From assembly GCA_940671915.1 (NCBI GenBank), contig CALNVZ010003429.1:22511690-22575689 (forward strand): a DNA stretch of 64,000 nucleotides. The letters run 5' to 3'. The DNA is from Paracentrotus lividus (Eukaryota; Echinodermata; Echinoidea; Camarodonta; Echinidae). The notes beneath the pieces were generated by a model, which searched no databases, had not been told where the DNA came from, and saw only the letters and a list, made by a program, of their open reading frames with translations. This document shows, one piece after another, positions 23,901-47,228 of this stretch. A program made the translations under genes and the position numbers. Every line of letters starts with the position of its first letter. Position 1 is the first letter of the stretch.

Positions 23901-26236
23901 TATTAGAATCAATTAACACACCATGGTCTCTAAGCAAGTTGAATTTCTGGTGAAAATATTAGAGTTACACTTTGCAAAATCATGCCGTTGAGGTCTGATT
24001 TAACAAAATTGGTTTGATTAAAAATGAAAACTTTGAGGCTTGTGGTTGACAGTTCAGTAATTCTAAAGCTGATCATTGTGTGAAGTTATAATTTTTCAAA
24101 CAGAATCCACTGCTTAAATCTTCAATGGAAGGCCACAAACCATGGCCATAGATCCCCCTTTACAGGATTTAGTGCAACTTAGACCCTGCTGGGCCTTGGA
24201 GATTCGATTGCTCTCTCTATGCACATTTGCACTGCAATGGAAAAGTGCCCTATGGAATAAGAGGCCAAACCACACAAGCAACTGAACCATCTGGGACTAA
24301 TGACATGACTCAGTAAGAAAACTTTCAGAAAACAAACTTAATTTTTCACTTTTTAAAATAACATTTTCACTGATCTTTCTTCAAATAACTGAGTGTTTGG
24401 ATGTTCCGTTCACTATCCCTGATGTTTTAAGTTTTTCGTTTTTTCTTCTTGGATGAAAAATTATTTTTTTGAAGTCCACTTTCTGAAAATTTCCCCGCAT
24501 GTTTTTGTGCGGGATACGGCAAAAAATTCAGTGATGTTTTAATTTTTGTTTTTAAGATTTTGATTTGAAATTTTTCCTAAACCTATTCACTGTGTCTTAT
24601 AATGGCATAGATATACTACTACTAATTTTGGAGCTGAAAGTGATTGCAAAAAGGAGAAAAACCTTAGATAAAACAACATTGACAAGGTTGCAAAATTTTC
24701 TCCCAAATATGGCAGTTTGGTCCACAAGGTCAATACTAAAGTATTGACATCGTATCATGAGTGGGCCAAACCAGGTTTCCCCCAACTAACATAATTCAAG
24801 ACTTCAGAATCCTTTGGCAGCTACTGATCTTTTATATGTGATATGAATGTAATAATTTACTCAGATCCTGTTAGAATCTATACTATTGAGATTATCTCTA
24901 CTTTACTTACCTCATGGCAGCATTCATGATAGCACTACGATCATCTCCATTGTCAGTATTAAACCTGCATTTGGATTGGACGGCAATGCTACTGGTCCCT
25001 TGCTCAATCTCAAATATTTCCTGATGGATAAGAAATGAGAAGTTGAGGATTAGATGAAGTTCTTCTTCTCAGAACTGAATAGGGATAGCCCATCATGAAA
25101 TCCGGTGTGTAGACTGTTGGTGTAATATTTGATCAGTGCCATGTCATTTTTAATAACTTACAGAGCTGCGATCGCTTGCAAAGCATTAATGTTCTTATGT
25201 TTGTTTTTGTGCCGTTATAATTACAAGAAAACTGGTGCCAATTCTTTCTAAGTTACAAGATTTGTCACTAGTCCACTTACACTTATTCATGGTCAATTCA
25301 TAATTGACCTTGCACTGGGAAGTACCTTATTGCAGCAGTTTTCTTCCAATAGAAAGTCAATGCAGAAAAGTGTCTTGAGCACCTACAGCCAAGTCAAGAT
25401 GGCATATCCAAAAAGGGTCTAAAAATTCTACTAAACAAAATTTTAAAAATCTAATGGAAGAATTATATTGCAATGAGACTATAGATTATCTTAATTTATT
25501 TTGAGGTAGGTTTAAAGCTGGTTTCGCTAATTATTATTGAGAAGTTTCCTCATCAACCAAGAGGGCAACAGACAGCCATTTTACAGTACTGACTAATGTT
25601 GGTTTGCAGCTGTATGTGTCACTAGTCTAGGTCTACATGCATGACATTGATGATTGACAATGTCATATTTTTTCAATTTCCTTCTGAGACTGAACATCGC
25701 TTACACACAGCTAGTATTTGTTCCTCGTACACTCCATCCTAACCCAAGTCAGCGAGCATCCCTTCAGGCCACCGCACCCTTACCTGGCTTTATTATGAAA
25801 GTTTAAACTGCATTTTATATTTGCGCCAAGTCAATTAAAATGGGCCTTTGCTTTGGCTTTGCTTTGCCCCTCTTTTCAGGGTCTAAATCTAATGTTTAGA
25901 CGTCAATAGCAAATGAATTCAGTATCCATTGCGTGGAAAGTACCAGGTAGTAGATTGTAGTTTATATATGGCTTACAAGTTATTTACAGGGTTATTTTTG
26001 TCACTTGACATTAAGATAACATTAAATTCAGTTAGTGGGACTGGACAATGATTTCTTGACAATTTTTAGTTGATGATAAAACAACGTTTCAATCAAAATT
26101 TCAGTGGTTAACTTACCATAGCATTTGGTACGCCTGTTTTGGCTTCTCCTCCTCCGCCTGCCACGAGAAAATGGGTGTCATCCATGCATTTTATAACATA
26201 CGGAGGAAAATCGGTTTCTCCTATGCAAGTTGCCAT
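17988..26236 (-). CDS. PREB: PREB/Sec12-type WD-repeat guanine exchange factor, complete
   Basis: Ten coding exons on the minus strand: 26236-26117, 25020-24911, 23838-23690, 22850-22630, 22124-22041, 21322-21201, 20452-20279, 19606-19534, 18800-18641 and 18079-17988. They total 1305 bp, exactly 435 codons with stop, and every phase agrees. The product starts MATCIGETDFPPYVIKC and carries LVAGGGGEAKTGVPNAM, the conserved glycine-rich loop near the N-terminus of PREB/Sec12. WD-like blades follow (CVCFSPNGMYFVTGGVDGHL, KAYVWNTKDGTKMCELEW). Exon 8 (SGYYVGVGTMSGGVGIYVTF) matches the PREB pattern. The last exon encodes one transmembrane helix (ILLFLGVFIIIMLLFTLF) and a tail ending FGMDF. The family is an ER type II membrane protein that loads Sar1 with GTP to start COPII coat assembly; mammalian PREB was also described as a prolactin-promoter binding factor. 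Human PREB is 417 residues, this one 434; a Lys/Glu-rich insert spans the exon 3-4 boundary. Confidence 0.95.
18130..18600. repeat. (GATGAT/GGTGAT)n microsatellite in last PREB intron
   Basis: About 470 bp of GAT-based trinucleotide repeat with interspersed AAT and GGT units, between PREB exons 9 and 10. A long Ile/Thr frame that runs on from exon 9 on the minus strand is an artefact: exon 9 has a donor GTACTGAT right before it, and exon 10 provides the expected membrane anchor. Confidence 0.9.
18933..18989 (-). pseudogene. Partial duplicate of PREB exon 9 (5' half)
   Basis: Minus-strand acceptor AATTCAG is followed by an intact frame KVKYMDIAHSIFITGLSF, matching the start of true exon 9 (KVKWVDNAHSIFITGLSF). 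The copy ends after about 57 bp with no donor. It lies between exon 8 and exon 9. Confidence 0.8.
20146..20240 (-). pseudogene. Degenerate duplicate of PREB exon 7 (3' half)
   Basis: This is a tandem copy of the last about 95 bp of exon 7, still ending at a GTGAG donor. Aligned in frame it reads PSYISK-stop-NSHKFTIDR and has a second stop near the end, so it cannot be an exon of a full-length product. It lies directly downstream of exon 7 in transcript order. Confidence 0.8.
20745..20940 (-). mobile_element. LINE 3' end fragment, minus strand
   Basis: Read on minus: GGTGGCCCC...GCTCTGCTTTATCCGGGGTCACC, then a TTGTATTTT-rich stretch, GATGATGGTTAAACAATAAATG and a short AAATG repeat tail. This is the usual layout of a CR1/L2-like LINE 3' end (recalled pattern). 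It lies in the intron between PREB exons 6 and 7. Confidence 0.55.
22972..23100. repeat. MITE-like repeat, copy 2 of the 756-880 family
   Basis: GCGGATCTAGCTC at the left and GATGCTGGATCCGC at the right are partly inverted. The centre has TATAGGCCCAATTGTCTGG, shared with the copy at 756-880. It lies between PREB exons 3 and 4. Confidence 0.5.
23118..23311. mobile_element. GC-rich foldback MITE in PREB intron
   Basis: The termini AGGTACCTTCCCAAAAGATA and TATGTTTTGGGAAGGTACCT are inverted. Inner arms with CAGCCGCGGCCCGCTG...GAACGCCGC and GCGGCGTTCAC..CAGCAGGCCGTGGCTG are also inverted. It is about 194 bp with much higher GC than the surrounding intron, which suggests insertion. Confidence 0.75.
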
Positions 26237-26589
26237 TTTGTCCACGAATACAGATTTGTGTACGTTGTATAGCGGTTCGCTGGTCCTACATCCTCAGTGA
26301 CTGCCCGCCGACACCATACGTATTACTTCGGAGTCTACCCGGTACCAGCGAAAAATACTTTACCATGGTTATTTTTGACGCGATGTCGATACAACTACGG
26401 TTTGCCTCATAATTTAGCTGCTCATTTTATCAACAATTTAGGTAACAAGCGGAATGTTATATTTATTGATTTGTTCATAAATGGGAAGTTCATTTTAATA
26501 TAATATTATCATCCTAATTTGAATTGCCACAAATGTTTTCAACTGATTCTAAAAGTGTTTTTGTGAATCGACGTGAGTGGGCCGTGGGA

Positions 26590-27100
26590 GTGAGTTTGTC
26601 AGTGAAAATGGTCAGTGGGGCCGCAGCCCCAGCCGAAGTGTCGGTGAAGGGCCCCTGCACCGTGTGTGTCGGGTGTCTTGTCGCTCCGGCTGAGACGAGT
26701 TGCTGTTGCGTTGGGCGTAGACCGAGGCTGCTCCGTCTAGTCTACTCCTCTGAAGACGGAGCTCTACAAATAATTGAGAGAGCTGTGTAAAGATTTGCTA
26801 ACATGCAAGTTATTCCACTTACCGCATCTGGAAGTGTCTATTTCTGGTCCTTGAGCTTGAGCCAGGCCCAACCATCTTGTTCACTCTGTTTCAGTGTCAC
26901 TTTCACTTCAGTGTTTGTTTTGTTCTTTCCAAACCAAAGTTTCTTCAAATGAATTTTGTGGAAAATTAACTTTTCACAGCCTCTCACAGTCTCAGTCTCA
27001 ATTTGTAGATCTAGAGCTCCATCTTCAGAGGAGTGTAAAGGACTCGAAGACAGAGCAGCCTCGGTCTTAAAGTTTAAACCGACCAGCCCCCGTCGCGAAG
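26590..27100. repeat. Inverted repeat with CTCCATCTTCAGAGGAG/CTCCTCTGAAGACGGAG arms
   Basis: The segment about 26715-26795 (GACCGAGGCTGCTC ... CTCCTCTGAAGACGGAGCTC ... ATAATTGAGAG) recurs inverted at about 26975-27065. Each arm read outward can encode a SSEDGAL-like peptide. It lies between PREB and the CRE-containing region, and is perhaps a foldback element. Confidence 0.5.
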
Positions 27101-27128
27101 CAACGGGAACTGACGAACCAGTAGACAT
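26838..27128 (-). CDS. Unrecognised small ORF, possibly spurious
   Basis: From ATG 27128, 96 codons read MSTGSSVPVASRRGLVGLNF ... SEDGALDLQIETETVRG ... HKIHLKKLWFGKNKTN ... WAWLKLKDQK and stop. No signal peptide or known domain is visible. Part of it lies in the inverted repeat 26590-27100. A donor-like GTAAGTGG follows the stop by about 16 bp, so it could also be a 5' leader exon. Function unknown; a repeat-derived ORF is equally likely. Confidence 0.25.
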   Translation of the reverse strand: MSTGSSVPVASRRGLVGLNFKTEAALSSSPLHSSEDGALDLQIETETVRGCEKLIFHKIHLKKLWFGKNKTNTEVKVTLKQSEQDGWAWLKLKDQK

Positions 27129-27379
27129 ATTTGGCGAAGTTTTGAAAATATCTATACATGACCACAAATTTCGTGGTCAAAAATACCTTATTTGAATTCA
27201 TACTCGCATTGAATCAAATCTTTGAAATTTTCCCTCGAATTGGTGACATCTGCGAATGTTTCACATGAAGTAATCAACTAATAAGTAATAATGTAGAAAA
27301 ATACAGGAAAATTGAGTCCATCAACGTATAATTTCTCCGTGCGTGCGTTGTCTTCGCCATACGTCTTCGCACAGTAAAA

Positions 27380-27400
27380 TGACGTCATAGAAAATGGCAG
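27380..27400. promoter_or_regulatory. CRE palindrome TGACGTCA plus YY1-like AAAATGGCAG
   Basis: TGACGTCA (27380-27387) is a perfect CRE/ATF site and AAAATGGCAG follows at 27391. Both are common in TATA-less animal promoters. The region 27330-27420 is locally richer in CpG than its flanks. A donor-like GGTAAAG lies near 27452 on +. It may drive the + strand PPP1R42 gene, a minus transcript, or both. Confidence 0.4.
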
Positions 27401-27611
27401 CGATGGCACCAACACTATGAGTAGAGACAAGGCCAACGGAAAATTCAATTTGGTAAAGTCAAGAAGCTCTTATAAACTTTCATTTTAGTCGTTGTTACGC
27501 GTGAAACATCATAGAAACCTTACAACAACATTTTAACAGATTGATTAAATTGACCAGTATAATCACCTGATCGCTCATCATCGCTGATTATTTCGCTGTA
27601 AATGGCGGTGG

Positions 27612-27654
27612 TGGAAGTACAGCCCCGTCGCCTTCGGCAACGGGGCTGTGTATA
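27612..27654. repeat. Strong GC hairpin
   Basis: CAGCCCCGT and ACGGGGCTG form a perfect 9-bp stem with an inner GCCTTCGGC hairpin. It lies in the gap between PREB and PPP1R42. Confidence 0.6.
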
Positions 27655-28884
27655 GTTACCTCGGTCTAGACGTCGGGTGATGATGCTGACTGTGTTCACC
27701 ATGACCCATGCACATCGAAATTCCTACAAGTTCGTTCGTACAGAGCCGAGGACAATGCATTTTGATTGTTGGGCGCTCTGATTAGCTATCGCAACGAACT
27801 CCGCCTCCTGGTTGCAATGACTGAAGTGCGTTGACCGTAACTGAACAATGCGATTCAGCTGTTCCCGATAAAGACCGCTTTTGTCGTGAGGGCTGTCAAT
27901 CATAACCAAAGTGGACCAATTTCCCAAGAAAAACTGCAAGAGCCACTCTTTCAATACTTTTTAGAATAAAGAAGAGAAATATAAAAAGGAACTTCAACGA
28001 ATCCACACGGTCGGACTCCACCCGACAGTTGAAAACGTATAAAGAAATGAGGACTTCCCCAAAAAATAAAGGACGAATCTAAATTTTATCGTGACTATTG
28101 TTCATTGGAAGGCACAATGGTAGTGTATTTCATATGCTAACGTGATCATTCGAGCGTCGTGCATAAATTATGGAGTAAAAATTTCTACATGCCATGTTCA
28201 ACTCATTTTTAGGCTTCGGCCTAGAGGACATGTCATTATTTTGTCTTTCATTTCATTTGTCGACAGTTTACTTCATTGGTCATGACTTTTGAAAAGCGTC
28301 AATCAAATTCAACATTGTCAATTGATTTGATTGATGCGTTTTCAATATTTTCCGCACAATGATTAAATTCATGCCGGATGCTGGATGAGCACCACATCAT
28401 TTGTGCTAGTTCTTTTCTTTATCATTTTTTTATGAACCTTTCTTATTCCTCCATCTTTCTTATTTGGATCACTTTTCTTTGTATGTTATGATTATTAATG
28501 AAATGCTAACTTTGTTTTGGAAAATAAACCTTGGAGCATTTTTTCCCCCTGTTTTTTTTGGGGGGGTTTTTGTTTAAAGCATTAGACCTCTATTTTGCCA
28601 AACTTAACCTAGGCCACACTGTAGCTGGAAAAAAACTTTTTGAAAATAACTTTCCTTTACGGTGATGAGGTTTACGGTTCACCATGTGGTTAGTCCTAAA
28701 AAGGACTGTTTGAGAAAGTGGAAGAGGAAATGAAGAGTTACAGAAAGTAGAAAATTGATAGGCGAGATAGAGAGTAGAGAGTAGAATTGGAGGTAATCTT
28801 TTGTGATTTAGTCTTGAAAAGGACTGTAAAACCAGTTGAGAAGACGAGATGCGAGGAAGGCTTGAGTAGTAGTAGAGAGTGCTC

Positions 28885-28952
28885 GACGTTTCGGACAGGT
28901 TGACTGTTCGTCTTCAGGAGTGAAGACGGACAGTCAACCTGTCCAAAACGTC
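28885..28952. repeat. Near-perfect 32-bp stem hairpin
   Basis: GACGTTTCGGACAGGTTGAC...GTCTTCA is followed after GGAG by TGAAGAC...GTCAACCTGTCCAAAACGTC. The stem is almost perfect over about 32 bp with a 4-nt loop. The region 28700-28880 just before is purine-rich. Probably a MITE or the end of a mobile element. Confidence 0.7.
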
Positions 28953-29709
28953 AAGCAGGAATGTGCGAAATGTGCGAAAAATAACACATTCAATTTGATT
29001 ATTCCATGTATGATTTCAGCACATATTACTTTTGTATAATAAATCATTAAAAAAACTGTTGTTGTGATCTACAATGTAATTTTATGTATACGTGGGTTTT
29101 ACTTTGTTTGTCTAATATCATCCTAGATGTCATTTTGTTATTATGATGTGGTTCAATGAATTCAATGTTCTCTCAAAGCAAATCTTATGAAAAAGTCACA
29201 AATCAGTAACCTTGTGTTCGTGATAGACAAACAAAATTTTGATTAGATGCTGTTGTTGTGTTTGGAAAGGCTAGAGGGGTATTGATTTCTCTCAAGAAAA
29301 TCAATTGAGGAAAAAAGCTTAAATTCTTCAATCTGAAACCTGATGCCATTTCAATGTTCTTATACTGTACTTGATGAATTTCATTCAGAGAGGGGGAAAA
29401 AGGTAGAAAGTAGAATAATGGAAAGTGAAAGTTTGTTCTTCTTTTGTATCTGTGTATTTTTTTGTTTTTTTGGTGAGGTAATGAACGTATGTAGGTCTAC
29501 ATGTATGTGATACTTAAAAACAAGGGCATCCTTTTCAAAGTAGTGGATCTTGAATATTGACATCAGTAAATGGGAGTTGTTTATCGAATTAAGATGGGAA
29601 GCTGTTTTAGTCAGATTTTAACACAATAGATTCACTTTAAAGAAATATACAAAATGTTATGGCAATCCAATACTCATGAGGTATTTTGCTGTTTTCTTGT
29701 TTTTTTCAG

Positions 29710-29879
29710 GTAATTGTTATTAGACGCCCCACTGTCACATCAAGAAGCCACAGAACTTCCTCTCATCTTTGCTCACAAAATCTGGATTTCACTCAAATAT
29801 TCCAATCCATTGTTACACGTAATCAACATCTTACAAATGTAGCTTCGGAAGCCCCCCCCCAAAAATGGCCGGATCGGCA
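29710..29879 (+). other. Possible 5'UTR exon of PPP1R42
   Basis: Acceptor GTTTTTTTCAG and donor GGCA|GTAAGT bracket 170 bp. Its ATG (29865) leads into a short uORF if joined to the acceptor GATCGTAG at about 30051. It is upstream of and collinear with PPP1R42, and not confirmed. Confidence 0.3.
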
Positions 29880-30068
29880 GTAAGTGACTTCAATACTTGC
29901 ACACAAGCAAGTCACTCCCAGGTCTGTACATCAAAAGCTGCCAGGATTTCTATGCTTTGCGGATCCAGATAACAAAGCTACCATTGTAGAATACTTGAGG
30001 AAAGAACTGCCAGTTTCTCTGGAAAAGACTTTATAAACGCTGTGATCGTAGGAGAATATTTGACCAAA

Positions 30069-42069
<12,001 letters not shown>

Positions 42070-43250
42070 GACACCCCTGCTATCACATAATGGAATAATC
42101 CAATACACTGAAATAACATCAGGTTAAGGAACAGTCTATTGTGGATATAGGGTGAATACTTTCTGCTGGAAAGGGAAATGTCATATCTTTATTAGAACTT
42201 TGTGCACTGTGTGACAACTCTATTGGGAAAACACCCCTGCTATCACACAATGGACTAGTCCAGTAAACTGAAACAGCATTGGATCTCGGAGCAGTCTATT
42301 GTGAATATTGGGTGAACATTTTGCTGATTTTACATGTGATGTGAATGAGAGAACTATGTTCACGAAATGACAATTTCTCTTCCTGAGAAAATGCCCTTGC
42401 TATCACATAATGGACCATTCCAGTGCAATGAAGCAGCTTTGGGTGTAGGAGCAGTCTATTGTGGATATGGCGGGAATATTTGGCAGATTTTAAACCTGAT
42501 GGCTTTATGAGAAAACTTTATACACGGATTAAAATCTTGTGGTAAAGCACCACTTATTACATAATGGACACTTCCAGTACAGTGACACAGCACTGGTTAA
42601 AACTAGTCTATTGTGGATGTAGAGTGTATTTTTTGACAGGATTGAAACCTGATGCACTGTTCATGCAGTCTTTTGAACACCCCCGTGTGCCCACGTACGT
42701 ACTATCGACTCTCCCTGAACGCTGACATAACATTAGATGTTGGAACAGGCTATTGTCAATATAGGTGTCTTTTGGGTCGATTTTAAAAAGCAATTTGCAG
42801 ACGGTGCGACATTCCTTCTTGTAAAACACACCTGTGTGCCCACTATTAGCTCTTCCTGCACACTGAAATAACATTGAATGTGGAAGCAGAGGAACATAAA
42901 AGGAGTGTTTTCTTAGCTGCACAAGTGTAATGCGATTACTGTACAAGTGGTTATTTTCGCAATGGTTTTATTATCTAGAATTTCGCAATTCCATCTTTTC
43001 ACTTTAAAATATTAAAGGCCATTTATAGTAATGAAAACATTACAAAAACTGTGAAGTTATCCACTCGCGAATTTCCAAAAATAGTCAAGATCACAAAAAT
43101 ATCTGTATGTGGAATTATTGGCTTATACGGTTTTTGAAAAGTGGGCATATCATCTCCAACTACATTTAAATGTATTATAACACCCCTGCTTTGTAACATT
43201 AACTCTCCCAGTATACTGAAATAGTATTTAGTTCTGGAACAGTGTTATAA
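42070..43250. repeat. Degenerate tandem repeat (about 110-130 bp) in the PPP1R42 3'UTR
   Basis: Units built as ACACCCCTGCTATCACATAATGG ... CCAGTAxACTGAAA(T/C)A ... GGAACAGTCTATTGTGGATAT ... GGGTGAATA recur near 42071, 42229, 42388, 42548, 42680, 42825 and, after the MITE, 43180. Units are diverged and of unequal length. Confidence 0.75.
42937..43130. mobile_element. CTGTATAAG MITE, copy 2 (degenerate)
   Basis: TACTGTACAAGTGGTTATTTTCGC at the left and ATTATTGGCTTATACGG at the right match the family ends. It is inserted between units of the 3'UTR tandem repeat, so it arrived after the array formed. Confidence 0.7.
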
Positions 43251-43947
43251 AAGAAGAAGGAGTATCATGTTGGAAGAGTGCAAAATGGTACATAGTTTTT
43301 AATTTATTTTGCTCTGCTCATGGTGATGCGTTATAGCGGATTATTGATACTGTATTTTATGTTATTCTATCGAACAGTATCTTGTAAAAGGCTAATAAGC
43401 CCACACAACAATAGTGTTTTGTTAGAATAAATATTTAATTTTTGAATCTTGTACTTTCCTATTGCACATGCATGTATATTCGTCCATTATCTACACACTA
43501 TGAAATATTGAGATAAACTTTGAAAATACTTGAATGAGTTCTCTCGACAATTTTCAATATATTTTATGTCAGTGTTATTATTGTTTGTACTAGTTTGTTG
43601 CAATATTAATTTTATGTGATTCACTTGTATTATTTTCTTTAAAAACTCTACAGCAATTAATGTTTTGATTATATGAATGCTGCAATGTTGTTCTTTTCCC
43701 CTATGTATTTTAAAGTGCTGATAAGTGTTAATTTACAAACTTAGATCATTTTTATTGATTAAGGAGGTAAAAGGGATTGATAATGATTAACATGAATTGT
43801 TTAGCGCCATATTTCTGTTAAAAACATTCAATGGTGGTATGTATAGCTCTTTGGATTAAGTTTAATTACTAGTCATCTGCTGAAATGGATTGCATAATTA
43901 TATGTATTCACATGTACAGGTACTCATTATTTCGCTACTGTGGCAAC

Positions 43948-44156
43948 TACTGTATAAGTGGTTATTTTCGCGATGACTTTATTTTCGCGAATTTCGCGAG
44001 TTGGTCATCGCGAAAATTTCCACTTTAGTACAAGGCTATTTATAGTAATAGTAATGAAGTCATCACCAAAATCGCGAAATTTTGCTCCCGCGAATTTCCC
44101 CAACTAGTCCAAAATCGCGAAAATATCTGGACGCGAAAATATTGGCTTATACAGTA
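43948..44156. mobile_element. CTGTATAAG MITE, copy 3 (well preserved)
   Basis: TACTGTATAAGTGGTTATTT and AAAATATTGGCTTATACAGTA are inverted at the tips. Internal CGCGAAAAT and ATTTTCGCG words occur in both orientations. It closely resembles the copy at 63753-63955, suggesting recent activity. Confidence 0.85.
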
Positions 44157-47100
44157 CTTCATGTGCGTCTATAGTCAAATTCCCAGATAAACTAAAACCC
44201 GAGTGCCACAATTTTATCCTTAATCTTAAACCTTAATCACAAGGTAACCCTTACCCCAACCGTTATATATCTTTATTACTGGTAGCGCAGGGAATCTGTA
44301 TGGTAATCTGATACATTTTTACTAACATTAACAACTATTGCTCTGGGCCTTTGATAATGATTAGGGCCATGTGTCACAAGTTAGGGTATTGTAAAAGGGT
44401 GGAGGCGTTACATTTTGGAGGGAAAATTATCACATTCTTTCACATAGCATAAATGTGATGTACAGTCATAAGCTGTGCAATAATTTATATTATAGATAAT
44501 TTATCAGGCTACATGTCTGTGAAGTTTTAGCTTCTTTATGCTCATAGTTTTAATACAAATATGCTTTTAGTGGAGTAGGGTAAGGGGTGGAGGATCCTAC
44601 GGTGGAGGATCCTACGGTGGAGGCACGTGTTAAAGCATAGGGAATTCCCATTTTTGTTACGTGCTTATTGTTTGCTGCGTTATATCTTTCAGCCAATTGG
44701 TCTTATGGGTTGAGTGATATATCATTCTCTTGGGAATTTACGTGGTTCTAAATAAATGTGAAGAAGAATTTTCAAAAGTAATTAACTTTAATTAATCAAT
44801 TAAAACAAACTTAATGCCACATTCCTCATAGACAATGCATGAAGCATCAAAATTGTCACATGCAATTTTATAACAATAATTGTCATTTTTTCGCCATTTT
44901 CTTTGCATGCATGTAAAAACACAATTAAGTGGAAACATATTACTTGCAATAAACTTTGTTGAGTTGTAATCCAAGTGTAAAAGACAGGATTTCTGCCCTT
45001 TTTGCACTATTTTTCTTCTTTTTTGACACCCTGTAGCGGCGGTTGGAAAAAAAATTGTATTACAAGTTTATATTTTTAGAAGCATACCGTCTTATTTACA
45101 CAATCCGCACGATGATTCATTTCATTTGGTGAAAAGATTAAAGGAATTATCGCCGAAAATTGTGAAGTTTTTCAAACCACATTTTCCTGTAACACTCTGT
45201 TAACTTTTATGACACACCTTTGATAGGCAAAAAAATATGTTAATCATCTTCCTTTTCAATCTCTGCTTTCATATATATACTTTCTATTAACATGTCTGAC
45301 TAACTACTAAGATAACTAGAGATGTTTGATTGTGACAATGTACATTTCTACAATTTTTTTGACATGTAACGCATTTCCTACACCAACTCATGACATGTGG
45401 CCTAGGTAATACTATAGGCAAAAAATTGCGAATCGATGTAGCCAATCGAGGGTACCTGTTGCATAGACTTTTTGTATAAAAGTCTCACTGTGACCCAATC
45501 AGAGATGGTTGTTCAAATTTACAATTGACTCTTTATGTTACAGCGGGCACGGAGGCTGCAAGTTAAACAGTCTATCAAGTGCTGGGTTTTGAAGTAAGTT
45601 TCAGTTGCCATTGAGAAAAACATGATTAACCATCCTATCATATCCATGTTACCTTTGACCCAATTTTTTTTTCTGATCTTATTTCAACTGCTACCTTGGC
45701 AAAAACCATGAAACGTTTATTTATCGAGGAATGAGAATTTACAATCTCTGAATTTTGAGTGAAGACATACATTTGTACCAGTAATAGGTGGAGGTGGATT
45801 TAATCTGTGATTTGTTACTTGATACTTGATAGCATTTGGGCATTATTAGAAGTAATGAAATTGAAGATAATTTGCAAAGTGCCTTTCTATACAATGGTAA
45901 AATATATGTTTCTGATATTTTAAACGATTCTTGTTTATCTCCAGTTTCACCAACTTTTGAAATGAATTTTATTAGTAAAATGTTACTTTTCTTTTTGCGC
46001 TGTACGTCTTCTAGTACCCTTTATCTCTATCTTTATTATTCTTTATAGACTCCATATTCTCTCTTTCTCTCTCTCTCTCTCTTGCTCTCACTGACCTGCT
46101 CCTCAAAATATATTTCATATATTAGTACTGTCATTTTCATGTTCTTCTTTAAGAGGTTGAACTTGATAATATCATTTTGAAATGTTATGAAAATAATTTG
46201 TTAGATCGATTATCAAGTGTACATTTTCTTTATATTGAAATTTTGATATTTATACATGAATTAGAATGGTTATTTAATTCATTTGATTATTATTTGATCA
46301 TGACTTAACATTTGCAGTTCAGAGTTACCATGTTTATAAAAAGAAAACATAAGATGTGCTTTAATTTGAAAAGGGAGTTGATGGGCAGCACACATTGCAG
46401 TTTTTTCTTTCTTACATCATCTACACAAAAATACAATTATAACAGAGTATCAAACGTAAAGGAATTTGTCGTGGGTTCAAATCCCGCCCGGGCAGCCTAT
46501 GATTTTTTTCATAGCTGTCTGGTTTCAAATTTATCACATAGCAGTTGTGTGTGTTTCTACCAACATGGTTTCTACCGTTGGAGACAAATGAATAAATTTC
46601 TTGTCTAGAACAGAGTACTTTGTATTTTGGTATATGTCATATTTTTGACATGGTGTTTTGGGTTCCAGATCATGCATTTCCAAAGGGGCTGCTATTTTTT
46701 TTTGAAGGTTCATAAATCTGTATAAACAAATTTCTTATTCCCAAAAGCTTTATATTTAATTGAAAAAAAAATCGTGGCCAGGCTGGATTAAAAATCTTGA
46801 CCCATAAGGAGCAAAAGGCCAAAGTGAAGCCGTATCGGTTGAAAGCAAAAAAAAAAAAAAAAAAATCTTTATAAATTAATTAAACCAAATCTTCTTTAAC
46901 CCATCTGCAGTGAATATGATTGGGGTATATATTATGGGATATATTATACAGTACTTATGAATGATATGTACCATTTCATAATTTAAAACTACAAATGATT
47001 ACAAGATCATACATTTGTGAATTCTATACGTGAATGAATAGACGATTGTAAGTTGCACTCTGATTTGAAATGTTGGTCTATATTCAGCTTTTCCTGTGGA

Positions 47101-47228
47101 AAAGGGTATAATTGGATTATAAACTTGTATATTTCTGTCGCCAAATAAAGTTTGACTATCATTCCATTCAAGTCAAGTTGTTTTTATCTTTGTTTATTCT
47201 TCTTGCATGTTTTCCCAATCTACATATA
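44157..47228. other. Intergenic stretch, no gene recognised
   Basis: AT-rich. It contains a direct GGTGGAGGATCCTAC duplication (about 44585-44625), CT-dinucleotide runs (about 46063-46090), and a tRNA 3'-half-like piece. No ORF here shows domain-like features or good splice context. Confidence 0.55.
46455..46500 (+). repeat. tRNA 3'-half-like fragment (SINE relic)
   Basis: GTCGTGGGTTCAAATCCCGCC contains a B-box and T-loop, but no matching 5' half or A-box lies at tRNA spacing. Probably a truncated SINE head. Confidence 0.4.

Larger units (their letters stand above)
42070..43431 (+). other. PPP1R42 3'UTR with poly(A) signal at 43426
   Basis: From the stop codon to AATAAA at 43426-43431. It contains the tandem repeat 42070-42910 and MITE copy 2. 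The short ORFs inside are repeat-derived. The UTR extent is inferred from the first good signal. Confidence 0.5.

Noticed and set aside
30042-30068. Upstream in-frame ATG as the PPP1R42 start
   Set aside because: The ATG at 30069 gives the conserved family start MVKLTIDLIAR; the extra nine residues have no match in what I recall of the family.
45836-46608. Small + strand ORFs possibly forming a gene
   Set aside because: No consistent splice signals or domain features; one overlaps a tRNA-like relic.
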